Assembly: GCF_037042905.1 (NCBI RefSeq)
Contig: NC_087252.1
Location: 35,853,556 to 35,917,555, forward strand
Length of the DNA stretch: 64,000 bases
DNA from: Lytechinus pictus
Lineage: Eukaryota; Echinodermata; Echinoidea; Temnopleuroida; Toxopneustidae
Direction of reading: 5' to 3'
Numbering within the stretch: the stretch's first letter is position 1; the number at the start of each line of letters is the position of its first letter. A program made the translations under genes and the position numbers. Shown here piece after piece: positions 34,137 through 45,780 of this stretch. The notes below the pieces were generated by a model, which was not told where the DNA came from, did not search any database, and worked only from the letters and a program-made list of their open reading frames with translations.

Positions 34137-34721
34137 ACGAATGCCTGCTTGTTATATCTCGTCTAACTTTATAAATTGTATTCTTCCCACAATTATCTAT
34201 GCAAAAATAGAGCTCTGCCTATTTTCTTTATATTTTCGTCTTTTCTTTCTTCTTTTTGAATTTTAGATTCTTATACTTTAGGTCTAATAGAATGTTTGCA
34301 TTCTGCATTTCACCTTTTTGTTACTTTTTAGTGTATCTTTTGTAAATATGTATATCTGTACTTTGGTTATTTACTCAAATTTTTTGTTTGCTTGTTCTAT
34401 GATGTTTTAAAATGATTGCTAATATATTTTTTTTTAACATTCTGGTGGCCTATGGCCCACAAGCTAAGCTTCTTAGAAGGTCACCACGTTTCATTTCCGT
34501 CTGTTCTCATGGGTGTTATTAATGTTCCATAAAAAGTAGTGCATGTATTATGTATATTATCCTGTAATTATTTACTATTGTTCTTTGCTATTTACTTGTA
34601 TCCCAATAATCTACTGTTGTTATTGTTGTTGCTTGATATTGGAATTGAAACGAAATAAAGATTCATTCATTCATTCATTACTTCGAGCGAAATTCTTGAT
34701 AAAATGTCATAAAAAGGGATT

Positions 34722-35319
34722 TTAACGGTCAAGTCTACCCCAGAAAAAATGTTGATTTGAATAACTAGAGAAAAATCAAACAGCAAAATCATGAAAATTG
34801 CATCAAAATGGGATTTCAAATAAGAAAGTTATGACATTTTAAAGTTTGCTTATTTTTCACAAAAGGGTGATATGCACAACTCAAATGAGACAGTCGATGA
34901 TGACCCTCACTATTCCTTTTGTTTCTTATTGTTTGAATTATACAATATTTCCTTTTTTTTTATAGATGTGGCAACAAGGACCAACTTGACTGAATAGTAT
35001 TAAACAGTGCTCATTCCACATCTTCAGGGAGGAATTAATCGTTGTTTCACTTGAAAATGAGGAGAACAATTAGAATATTCAGTATTTCTTATATCAAATT
35101 ACAACAGAAATAGTGAGTGGATGACGTCATCAGTCTCCTCATTTGCATACCCACCAGGATGTGCATATAACTGTTTTGTGAAATTAAGCAAGTCTTTAAA
35201 AATGTCATAACTTTTTTTATTTTTACATCCGATTTTGATGAAATTCTAAGTGTTATGTTTGTTGGATTTTTCTCTTTTTATTCAAATCAACTTTTTGTTG
35301 GGGTGGACTTGTCCTTTAA
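34722..35319. mobile_element. TTAA-bordered foldback MITE, complete (598 bp)
   Basis: Begins TTAACGGTCAAGTCTACCCC and ends GGGGTGGACTTGTCCTTTAA. The ~140-bp terminal inverted repeats carry GTTGATTTGAATAA..AGAGAAAAATC, TCATCAAAAT..GGAT and AAGTTATGACATTTT. TTAA at both edges may be the target duplication. No ORF. Fragments lie at 8,285 and 18,200. Confidence 0.88.
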
Positions 35320-35359
35320 GTAGTTTGTTAGAATTCATATAGAAGTAGGCCTATACATA

Positions 35360-35430
35360 CTAATGAATTCAAATTCAAATTCAAATTCAAATTCAAATTC
35401 ATTTATTTCATATAATGAGAATGCAAGCAC
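35360..35430 (-). repeat. (TTCAAA)n tract, likely LINE 3' tail on minus strand
   Basis: Six AATTCA-type hexamers at 35,363-35,402. On the minus strand they follow ATGAAATAAATG, as in a polyadenylation signal followed by a short-tandem CR1/L2-type tail. Confidence 0.6.
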
Positions 35431-35734
35431 GCAGCGCCAGCTAGCTGATATGTTTTTTGCGATAACACTTTGTACAATTAGAGTTACAATATGTCGTAAG
35501 ATACGATGGATCAACATATTTATCTTGGCAAACCTGGCAAGTCTAGACAGAGTTTGACCATTACTGCTATTACATAGAACTGCTATAGTACACATGCGTA
35601 CTGTGGCAAACTTTGTGGGGAATGATTGTCGCATTCTCGTCTGAGGAAACAGGAAATTCGGAAATATGAATAAAACTAGTCTCCAATCGCGTTACAAAGT
35701 AAATAGTCTTATGTGCCCTTGGAATTTTTCCATG

Positions 35735-36830
35735 GCTTATGCTAATCAATCGGATCGCGTGCGCGTGCGAAATCACTCGGGTTTTGGATTTTTGGCGATT
35801 TTTGGAGTTCGATGCGATTTTTTTCTAATGTCTTCAATTGGACGCTTGAAAAATAAAATGAAATAAAAAATTCTAGTTTCGCTTTAAGCCGGCAAGTGCC
35901 TAAATAAATTGTACTAGAGTACTGTTTCAACATAGAAAAGAAACAAAATTTTTACTATTGTTTTAACAATCCACATATTTGACCCGATTTCTGTTGAAGT
36001 TTGTGTAGATCCCACATCGTTATCTCCCATTTACTCCAACATTTACTTCTCTCTCCGCACACTCGATTTTGATCGTCAGGTACTGAACTGAATTCATTGG
36101 TCACAAACACACGAACTTCTAAGGTCTACGGTCTTCTTCCAGAGGAAAAAAAGTCGTTCGGGGAAGAATTCGCGAGCGAATAAAATGTGAATCAGACATA
36201 ATTATCAGACCAATATTCCAGTATATCATGAATCGTAAATGATATGATATATGAATGCCTTTCGTACCCAGTCTTACAACAGGTCTTATTATCGTCCTCA
36301 CTCTTCCTCCAGAGAAATAAAAATTGCTCACACGGTAAAAATTCGCACGACGAAAATGCAAATTATCAAACCGTACTGAAACTAATTTAGATTAAACTCG
36401 GATTGGAAACTTGCAGCAAACAGAAGACATGACTTCAGGGAGTGACGAGTAATGAAAAAATCCTCAATATTATTTTGTTATTCGCGTTTTACATTGCATT
36501 GTATATGCTGTTGCTCTCGAAGTGATTCATGGGTGAAGCAGCCAACACTGTAACGTTTGATCTACCTCGGCTCGACTAACGTTAGCTTGCTCCAGCTACC
36601 GACACATGTCGTGTCCTCCCGCGGCCGGGTCCCGCCATGGGGCCAGGCATGCAGGCATGTCCGCAAATGGGAATTTCAATTTATTTTTATTTTCCCAGCG
36701 TTTTTGTCCCATTGAAGACACCGTTAGAAAGAAAAATCGCATTGAAATCCCCCAAATCGCCAAAAATATAAATCCCGGGTGATTTCGCATGCGCACACGA
36801 CCCAACTGATTAGCTTAAGCCATTTTCATA
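35735..36830. mobile_element. Foldback element, ~170-bp inverted arms
   Basis: 35,735-35,905 and 36,650-36,825 are inverted copies: GGCTTATGCTAATCAATCGG / GGCTTAAGCTAATCAGTTGG, GTGCGAAATCACTCGGG / ATGCGAAATCACCCGGG, TTTTTGGCGATTT and TGTCTTCAATGG/TGGAC. Between the arms, TTCCAGAG..GAAAAA and CCTCCAGAG..AAATAAAAA blocks form a diverged direct repeat (about 36,115 and 36,300). No transposase. Confidence 0.7.
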
Positions 36831-36859
36831 CCGTCCAGCTAAACAGGGGGGCGATGACC

Positions 36860-37312
36860 GCTGCACCTTTTTATGATTTTGTAAGTACTTTTGTGTGTTT
36901 TACCACTGTAATTATTGTTATTTGAATTACTTTCTCTTATTTTTGTTGTCGCTTATTCGTTTAATTTTGATACTTGTGGATTACTTGTTTTAAGTTTGTC
37001 TTCTGTGTCCGTCTCGATTTATGTATAGAGTTGTATATATAGTTTGTTTATAATTAGTATTGAAACTAAGTTTAGGGGCTTGCCTTCTCTACAAGCTTTT
37101 GCTTTTCTCGGCAACTCCCTCCGTTCATTTCTTGTTTCTCTTCATTGATAAAATTACTGCAACAAATTGCAGTTTTGATTAATTTATGTTCAACATTCGT
37201 TATGAAATTTCATTGATTTGTTTGTATTATCGATTATATTGAATATGTATTGTTATTTTGATTATATTTTGAATAAAAATTTTGAACGGAAATAAATAAA
37301 TCTAAATCTAAA
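36860..37312 (+). mobile_element. 5'-truncated LINE 3' end with (AAATCT)n tail
   Basis: T-rich UTR-like DNA, a CTACAAGCTTTTGCTTTT block like that in the 58.8-kb LINE 3' UTR, then TTGAATAAAAATTTTGAACGG and AAATAAATAAATCTAAATCT. Only the 3' UTR is present. Confidence 0.6.
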
Positions 37313-37416
37313 ATATTGATATTCACTCATGTTCTAAAATTGTTGCCTCATTTTTAAAACTATCTCTAAATATAATATCGATTACACTCTGTTTTTTTTG
37401 CACTTCATCATGCCAG

Positions 37417-37885
37417 TTAGGGGAAGATCACCCTGACAAAAAGGTTTGTTGTTAATATAGCACAAAATATGATATGAAATATTGATGAAGGTGTGAGGAA
37501 TCCATTAAATATTAACAAAATTATTAGAATGTGAAGTTTTTGATTTGTAACGTCATAAACGAGCAGCTTCCTATATGTTATGTAATGCAGAATGCATAAA
37601 TGCCATTTCTTTAATGGTTCGTGATGACTTATTTTATATTTTCTTTTTAGGAGCGCTTGTGAGATGAATGTGTATTGATAAAGAATTACTCTGAGAAAAC
37701 GCCATTCCATTGATTTATTTACCATAATGTGGAAAGCTGCATGCATATGACGTTACAAATCAAAAATTATAATTCTTTTAACGTTTTTATTCTTTGGTAA
37801 ATTTTCTACAAATCTTCGCCAATATTTTTTTATTAGTTTTCTGCTCTTTTTACAATAAACCTTTAGTCAGGGTGAACACCATTAA
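37417..37885. mobile_element. Foldback MITE (GGGGAAGATCACCCTGAC family), complete
   Basis: Left TTAGGGGAAGATCACCCTGAC; right GTCAGGGTGAACACCATTAA, its inverse. Subterminal ATATTGATGAAGGTGTGAGG mirrors TCTTCGCCAATATTTTTT. Internal GATTTGTAACGTCATA mirrors ATGACGTTACAAATC, so the inverted similarity runs deep toward the centre. 469 bp, no ORF. A partial copy is at 2,197. Confidence 0.85.
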
Positions 37886-38194
37886 TTTTGTTCATCAATA
37901 ACCCATTTCAGTAACTCGCTGGTCCAGATCAGGCCAGGGCTATGTCGTAAAATTTTGAGTTTATGGATGGGGTGGGCTAAAACAGCCCACACAAGGCCCG
38001 GGTTATCTTAGTGCTGCTATTATCAGCAAGAGGCTAGCGCCATACTCGTTCTAGGAAATTTATTTCTTACACAAATCTTAAAGATAAGATGTATCAATTT
38101 TCCTACACATAATGAATATTATAGGCCCACAGCAAAAAATATGTTCAAATATGTCACTAATATGTGACACCCTTTCATCCACAAGGCACAATAT

Positions 38195-39880
38195 AACTGG
38201 AACACCCATCACCTACATACATCCAGGTGGGGGCCCGGGCCCCCCTATTGGCGGAGCAAAATAAGAAAATGGAAAGAAAGAAAAAAAGGGGAAAAGAGGA
38301 GGAAAAAGAGAGGAGAAAAAAACAAAAGGAGGAAGACGAGTGAATAAAATAAAATGAGGGAAAAAATGGAAAATGAAAATAATCTTTCATGTCACTATAT
38401 AAAATTTTCGCTCGCGCTTCGCGCTCACATTGCCTGTTAGGTGATTTTGATATCTTGTTCAAAATGGTGTTTAAAAGTTTGGAAGTCAATATAAAAAAGA
38501 AAATATTTCACCTCGGAAATCGAACTTTCAGTATTTTGTGTGATTTAAAAATTGATTTTTAAAAAGTGCTCTGTAAAAATGTCAGCTTTATGGTTTAAAT
38601 ATTAAAATTTTCTTCTCGTGCTGCGCGCTCGCAAATTTTGATTTATCAGGTACCCATTATTTCGTGTATTCCACAAAGTTACCAACATATCCTTTTTCAG
38701 GTCTGATTGTCAAAACGTATCAGCTAGCGCTGCACGCTCGCATTTTGATTGGCGAGTTATATATGTCTCGATATTGAGTATACAAACAAAAATATATAAA
38801 ATCCCCTTTTCATGACAGTTTATCAAAAATTTTGTCTCGCAATCTGCGCTCGCATTAATGGTTAAAATATATTAACTTGATGCATCGTATTTATATTTAC
38901 AAAAGTGCCTGAAATGTCCAGTTTTCAGGCCATAATATCATTAGATTTTGCTCCCTTATTAGGCATTAACGAATAAGATAGTAATTTAATAATCAAATTG
39001 TCCCTTTTGTTTCATCTCGCACTTAGCAAGGAGAATAGGAAGAAAGTCATCATTTTCATATGCATGTCCTAAGGATGTCAAAATCATAATAATTAAAAAA
39101 AGATATGCTCTTTATAAAGTGCGATCCATATCCACCTCACAGTTTTCCTACAAAGTGCTTGAAATATCGAGCTGAAATTGACTTTTTTCAGATCGGAAAA
39201 TCATGATTTTCATGATATAGGATGTATTTAAAATGCGTAGATTCTATATCTAAATATGAAACATGCGCGCATGTTTATTCAGATACTGTAGTAAACTTGT
39301 TCTCTATTTAAATCATTATCCAGTTTCAGATCACAATATCAAACATTTTCTGCTCGCGCTTGCATTATTGATGTAGTTCCCTATCATTCACTCTCTTTGT
39401 CCCGTTTGTAGGTTTAAATCTCGATTTTTCCGCTCGCGCTTCGCGCTCGCATCAATTGTTTTGTTATATACCTATCCTCTTTACGATTATGAAAATTGAT
39501 CAAAATTTCACATTCTTTATGTAGAAATGTCAAAAATTTTCAGCTGGCGCTTCACGCTCGCAATATTTGAATGTTGAAATATGCAACGTCTTCATGGCTA
39601 ACTGCAAGCAGTCCATAACAGGTACTTTTCGATCAGTTCAAAACGTATAAAAAAAATTCTGCTCTCACTCTGCGCTCGCATTATTAATGTAAGGAAGATC
39701 CCCACTTACTAATCCTTTTCATGATTTACAAAACTTGAGTAGAGTGTCTCGTTTAGTAGATCTAAATCTCGATATTTTTTTGGTCCCGGCAAAAATTATA
39801 TTCGAGCGGCCGATCGGGAAAATATGGCTGAAAAAAAAATCAGCCCCCCCCCCTATTGGCGAAGGCTGGATTTCAAAACC
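38195..39880 (+). repeat. CTCGCGC element, copy 2 (GA-rich head plus tandem array)
   Basis: The head GGGGGCCCGGGCCCCCCTATT and GGCGGAGCAAAA is followed by a GAAAGAAAGG-rich tract, then units of about 110 bp from 38,400 to 39,760 with CGCTCGCGCTTCGCGCTCACA-like cores of varying decay. It ends AATCAGCCCCCCCCC, then CTATTGGCGAAGG. CCCTATTGGCG thus occurs at both ends as a direct repeat about 1.6 kb apart. Confidence 0.85.
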
Positions 39881-41420
39881 AAACTGAAAGTGAATACAGA
39901 CTTACCCAAATTCTAAGAACGACATAAGAGCAATGATAACAGTCACCAACTTGTCTGAAAAATTTAATTCCTATATAAACCCCAAAGAAAGAAATACAAT
40001 GTGAAAGTGTATAGCAAAAATTATGGTCAATTCATTTAAAAGTAAAAGACAGTAGATACAGCAAACAATTATTTCATGAGAAAGTCTTTTAAACGAAAGT
40101 TTATTAAAAAATACCCGACATTTGATGGATTTCCAGCTTATTTTGCTAATTTCTCTGCAATTACGCATTTTCTTCTAGGTCAAATATTTTTTTTTAATTT
40201 ATACATGCTTAAACTTTTTGCTAATTTCATTGGATTTTGATTCAACCCATTTTGAGATCGTTAACACAATTGGTATTTATCTCTAAGATGTGAGACAATT
40301 TTATTGACAACGCACCATACATTTGTCATTTGGAATAAAACCAAAATACACACCACTTACATACAATAGCAAATTGATATTTATTCAATCAAAACCCTGC
40401 TGAAATTGAATACAGTCACCAATAAATCTGAAAAACAATTTGTATGTAAATTCTGAAGATACGAATTTTTAGTTATTCAATACATTATGATACTTATACA
40501 GCAGAAATTATGTTCAACAAACATGTGATACACTTTCATCGACAAAGCAATATACATTCGTCATTAGAAATAAAATTGACATACCCATCACCTACCTACA
40601 TATATATTTATTAAAAACCACACTGAAACTTAATATAGACTTACCAAAATTCTAAGAAAGACATAAGAACAATGATTAAATGGGTACTCCGGGAATGATA
40701 TGTAATTTGAACAGATAAAGAAATATCAGACAAACAGAACACTGAAAGTTTAATCAAATTTAGGCAAATAACATTTTACATTTATATTGAAAATTTATGC
40801 ATTATTCCGATGAAAAACTTCTAGCATTGTTTTCATGAATATTCAATAAGCAAATTAATGATGTCATATTGCCCATGTTCTTTATTTTGAATCATATGAA
40901 TGTAGTTTATTCAAATTTCTTTCTCCATGAACTAAAATGGTTGGATTGACAGCTGATTTAGTTCATTAAATATTCATTGCTGCAACTTATTTCATTACAA
41001 TAAAGAAGAGATATCATTCACGCATGTATGAAATAATGGAACAATTATGATTTTATAAATATAACATCATTACTCTACTTACTGAATATTAAGGACGACG
41101 TGCATATAACCACAATAACTGTATCCACAAAATATTGCTAAAATTGAAATAGCTGTGTTATTCAAATTTATCAGATATTGATGGGCTTTCCAGCATTTTG
41201 CTCTGTAAATTTTACTATATTTATGTAGATGTAAATATCATTAGACAAGATTATCCGTTAAATAGTCACCTACATATCTGGAAATAAATTCATTTAGTAT
41301 ACAAATCCAACGATTTATCAATTATCAAATACATTATTACAGCGAAATTACATTCAACTAATAAATGATACACTTCACGTGACACTATCATCTGAAGTTA
41401 TCAAATCATATTTTTCAAAT
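39881..41420. repeat. Diverged ~240-bp tandem repeat, interrupted by a MITE
   Basis: Phrases such as ATACATTTGTCATTTGGAATA and ATACATTCGTCATTAGAAATA (about 40,315 and 40,550), and CTTACCCAAATTCTAAGAACG and CTTACCAAAATTCTAAGAAAG (39,901 and 40,640), recur with small changes. The array is old and AT-rich. Confidence 0.5.
40676..41261. mobile_element. TTAA-bordered MITE (GGGTACTCCGGG family)
   Basis: Left TTAAATGGGTACTCCGGGAA; right end GACAAGATTATCCGTTAA. Subterminal CAGAACACTGAAAGTTTAATC and GGGCTTTCCAGCATTTTGCTC are inverted relatives, and the right half of the same family is at 6,122-6,236. The centre has ATTAATGATGTCATATTGCC. It sits in the ~240-bp tandem array. Confidence 0.65.
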
Positions 41421-43980
41421 CTATCATTCATCTTAAAAAAATTCTAAGATATGTTTTTTTTAATTGTATATCTCATGGATTGAGCTCCTTTTGGAATAAA
41501 ATGTTTTTTGAGTGTTTGATAATGCTTGATAATAGAAATTGAACACGAAAATACATTTATATTGGTAGCAAAGCACATTTTTTCTGATTTTTATCGATTC
41601 AGAATTGGAAAAAAGGTCGATTTTTTAATAAGTATAAGGACAGGGATTTTTTCGATTTTTCATTCCGAAAATGGAGCTAGATTGAGAAAAGTTCATAAAA
41701 TAGTAAACGTTTATTATCTATATAAAAAAATACACTGATGGATTGAACTTGTATCGACAGCATGTACTTAAAAAGCTGAATGCATAGTATAAGGTATTGT
41801 GGTAGGATTGATCACTCCTACTTGGCCATAGAGAGGATTTAGCTCCATTTGAAATAAAACTGTTTTGGATATAGCTCTCTTTCGAATAAAAAAAAAAAAA
41901 ATCAAACCTTAAAATAAAACAAATAAAAATAAATAGTTTAATATGGTGCATTTGATCCCACATGTAGGACTCAGGTATTTATATCTAAACATCATTTTTG
42001 GTTACAAATGAATTTAGCCCGTGTTGTGATCAAGCTCTTCAATATTAGTTTAGGTTATAGCGTATTTAGTGGTCTTGTGTCAAAAATTTTAAAATTGATA
42101 ATTGGAAGTATTAAGTAAATTATCTTCGTGTAATAGTTCTTAAAGACTATTAAAAAAAAAAACCCTGATTCTTCTATTCTGCCATATTGCGATATTCCTA
42201 TGCAAAACTGAATTGTCATGACAGCCTTCCATGTAAACATAAAAATTGGGATAAGAACAACCTGCCTGGCTTGATATTTTTAAATATTCTTTTCCAACAA
42301 TTACCATTGAGAATCTAACCCCTTTTGCGAACAAACTGAATTGGATCTAACCCCTGTTATAAAGTAATTTTTCTTTGCCATTTTTGTCCACTTTTAATGG
42401 AAATTTCAACTGTTGTTTAGTATCATTTTATGGAGCTACTTACATGACTAAGGTATATGCAATGAGAAAAAAATCGAAATCGATAAAAAATGGATCTAGC
42501 CACTTTTGCAATTGAGCTCTTTAATTATCTCTTTAAGCGTGTTAAATATCTTTGTTCCAAGCATAACATATCTCGGTGGTTAAAAAGCCCTCTGCAGCCC
42601 CAAACTCTCAATTTCAAATTGATTAACAAAATAATGAATTTAATACATAGGTGAGGAGTACAACTCATATACGCATTCCAACTATAGTTGAATAGTTGAA
42701 TAGAATAATGTAAACATAAATGATGCAATATCAGTCATCCTGCAGAATCACCAGCAATAAATGGAAATGAATCCCTTGAAAATGATGAAATACAGGCAGA
42801 AAATATTATTGTACACTATGTCATATAACTGTATTTATGGTCCCGTTTCATAAAGACTTTCTATGACAAATTTACTCTTAGCCAATCATAATGAAAAAAA
42901 TCTACCTCTAATTCTAAAGGAGCTGTCACACCTGACGTAGGTTTACTCAGATCATGAGTAAACGTACGTACGTATAGAAAACAGTTTTTCATCCAATCCT
43001 ATTTATTGAAATCAAGAATTTAATTCTGCATAAGAATCGCCATTTGTTACCAGTACAAAGTCGGGTTCTTTATTTTAGAAGTGGATTTTCCAATTTTATT
43101 TTAGAAGTGGATCAGCAAATGATGTTTGTCGTCGGAATTCAAACACACAAAATAAAAAGTATAACATTTAATCAAACATGGAAATAACAAAAGCAGAAGA
43201 TATATTGGTAAAACGAAACAAATGTGTTCGATATCTAGAATAATTATCGTTATCAGTCAACGAAACTCCCGGGATTCCGAGATCGTTTGAAAAGTCTCAT
43301 TTCCGAGATAGTTACGTTTACCGAAGCGTGAATCAGCGCTGAAAACCGTCGCCCTGTGTAGTCTTTCTCGGCTGTTTTCAGACCCTTATGTATGTGTGCA
43401 AAACACTCCGTAAGCAAGAGCGGTGAAAATACATGCGTACGCGTGTATCTCCTAAGTGCGGTATACCTCTGTCCATCGTTATCTGTAAGAACACGTGCCT
43501 CCTACTCCCTCCCTCTCTCAATTCCCCCTCTCTAATTTTTTTTCAAACATTCAAATTACGAAATTAATTTCGTTCATCACTTACCCTAAATCCGGGCATA
43601 CCATTTGCCGTAATTAGACCACATTCACCGCCGTAAATTCAATGCAGCAACATGTAACTTTCATCCATATTACATATCCAACTTTCATGTAAATTCATGA
43701 GCATTCATTTCAGTGTATGATCTGCTGCACAATCCATGATTAATACATTAGAATATTATTTCCACTAGTGTCGGCGGAAATTGTGGAAATTACATTGATT
43801 ATTCAGTCGATATGCGATTTCAAAACATGTCAAAATAGTTCTGTCCTAAATCAATCATTGCTCTGGTTGTATTATCATATTCACCTCCAATACATACATA
43901 CTGCAAAGTATTTGGGTTAGCGGTCACCAAACCAAGTGCCCTGATAGCAGACATGGTCGTAACGACGTCTTTATGACATG
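41421..43980. other. AT-rich DNA, no gene identified
   Basis: 41,500-42,520 has repeated phrases like GGATCTAGCCACTTTTGC, GGATTTAGCTCCATTTG and GAATCTAACCCCTTTTGC, suggesting an old degenerate repeat. 42,900-43,700 has no feature I recognise. A 70-codon minus-strand frame at 43,820-44,032 runs into (TA)n and the TGACGTC repeat and is not convincing. Confidence 0.35.
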
Positions 43981-44007
43981 GTAATCTCGTCGTACTCGTC
44001 GTACATA

Positions 44008-44030
44008 ATATATATATATATAATGACGTC

Positions 44031-44077
<47 letters not shown>

Positions 44078-44151
44078 AAATGATGCTGAATTATTTACAA
44101 GTGTACATAGAACATGACGCGCTGTAATACACGTTATGCAAAGGGCCCTCT

Positions 44152-44246
<95 letters not shown>
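44008..44246. repeat. Two (TA)n tracts
   Basis: Near-pure TA dinucleotide runs at about 44,008-44,080 and 44,157-44,246, separated by about 75 bp. Both adjoin TGACGTC motifs. They could extrude cruciforms. Confidence 0.95.
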
Positions 44247-44247
<1 letters not shown>

Positions 44248-44700
44248 CGTCTTTATGACGTCATTATGACCACTTTAAACGACAAGTTTATCTTGCATTT
44301 TAATATAACCCGATAATGAGTCATTATGACGTCATTAATTGACCAGTCAATGACGAGTAAATTTACAGTTTTGCATGACCATGGGAGCGTTTCATGAAAG
44401 GACTTGTCGGACGTTTTATCCGACAAGTCCCTTTTTATCCGACAGTTACCATAGAATCAGTGACTCTCAGCCAATCAAAATTAAGGACAGATATCAGATC
44501 TGACAACTTGTGGGACAAAAATGTTGATGAAACGCTCCCCAGAATATGACGTGATTATGACGTCATTTATTGACAAATCAACGAGTAAATTTACAGTTTT
44601 GCATGACCAGAATATGACGTGATTGTGACGTCATTTATTGACAAATCAACGATGAGTATATTTACAATTTTATATTACCAGATGATATGATGTCATTATT
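44024..44700. repeat. TGACGTCA-bearing ~70-bp tandem repeat
   Basis: The CRE-like palindrome TGACGTCA occurs at about 44,024, 44,256, 44,328, 44,558 and 44,628. The later units (GAATATGACGTGATTRTGACG, then TTTATTGACAAATCAACGA and TTTACAGTTTTGCATGACCA) have a period of about 68-71 bp. One unit is split by the MITE at 44,382-44,539. Confidence 0.85.
44382..44539. mobile_element. ~158-bp MITE inserted in the tandem repeat
   Basis: Terminal inverted repeats GGGAGCGTTTCAT and ATGAAACGCTCCC. A strong inner hairpin, GGACTTGTCGGA..TCCGACAAGTCC, follows the left end. The neighbouring uninterrupted unit reads GCATGACCAGAATATGACG; here the MITE lies between GCATGACCA and AGAATATGACG, giving a direct empty-site comparison with a 2-3-bp duplication (CA or CCA). 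Confidence 0.9.
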
Positions 44701-45590
44701 ACAACATTTATACATACACCAACACATACATTTTCAAAATGTTCTCTAAATGTTTTCTTTAGCCTATATAGGTTCTGTAGGTCGTTGATACTTCAAACAA
44801 AACAGGTTTTGAGTGAAGACTAGTCGCCAAGAGCTGTGTGTCCGATCGTCAGCGCGCACACGCTATTCATGTTTTTGAAAACGCAACCGTTTACTGAAAT
44901 GAGTGTGCTGGATCCACGGCCGTAATGATTTTTGCTCAATTGACTTCCCTTTTTTGACATGTCAAGACATTTTAGGGTAAGCATTTATACTAATATTTAT
45001 CACCAATTAAGTAAAGAATCCATTGCTAAATTAGCTAGAGTATCGGTAGAAATTTAGATTAACCAATCACTGATGACGTTATTTCAACATGCGGCGTTGT
45101 GCATGCCGGCGTACAGTACGGTACTTGAAGTCGAACCCTAGAGTTGTGGGGCTGACAACGGCTGATGATGCCTTGAAGTTGAGGCTTGATATGGCTATCG
45201 AGCCGTGGCGTTGGCCGTTTGGACTTTGAAAACATTTTCTTTGCTTTCAACTTCAAAACCAAACTTCGGACATCAAACGTTAAATTACATTCGTATGACT
45301 TCTTGGATTTGATCTGAAAAAAAAAAAAATTCTCATAGACCCTATTTTCTAATTTTTATGGTGTGGACGTGATCATGCCCTTTCCTCGCCTTGGGCTTGG
45401 CATACCTTAAGTGATGTTCGTGCAGGCTCCCCTTCACTACCGCTACACTAAGCTCCACATACCTTAACCTCAAGTCGGTGAACTCGTTCAGATACTCGAA
45501 AACTCGGATACTGTGAAAAATGCATATTTATTTAAAAAATTATCGACCAAAAAGACATCAACAATAAATAAAAGCTTAATTTCTTATTCT
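44701..45590. other. No gene or repeat recognised
   Basis: Mixed-composition DNA with a few CpG-containing patches (about 44,840-44,940 and 45,080-45,230). Short frames only. Confidence 0.3.
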
Positions 45591-45597
45591 ACATCGG

Positions 45598-45780
45598 GGG
45601 GGGGGGGGGGGGGGGGGTGCACCCACAAATGTAATAACGCCCACAAATGTAATAACACTTTACCCACAAATGTAATAATTTCACCCACAAATGTAATAAT
45701 GCACTTTACCTACAAATGCAATAATTTTTGATCGCCCACAAATGTAATAATGACTTTACCCACAAATGCAATAAATTTGA
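45598..45780. repeat. G run and CCCACAAATGTAATAA minisatellite
   Basis: About 20 G, then eight units with core CCCACAAATGTAATAA separated by variable spacers (CACTTTA, TTT, TGACTTTA). Confidence 0.9.

Larger units (their letters stand above)
29700..34680 (+). mobile_element. LINE with two intact ORFs (CR1/Jockey group)
   Basis: A 5' UTR (start uncertain), ORF1 (30,005-30,751), a 358-bp T-rich spacer, ORF2 (31,110-34,136), a 3' UTR of about 540 bp with AATAAA at 34,654 and a short-tandem (ATTC)n tail ending near 34,680. The non-poly(A) tail and single-chain EN-RT ORF2 fit the CR1/Jockey group. Both ORFs are open from start to stop, so it may have been mobile recently. A decayed relative is at 23,985-24,924, and a TTAA MITE follows about 40 bp downstream. 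Confidence 0.9.
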
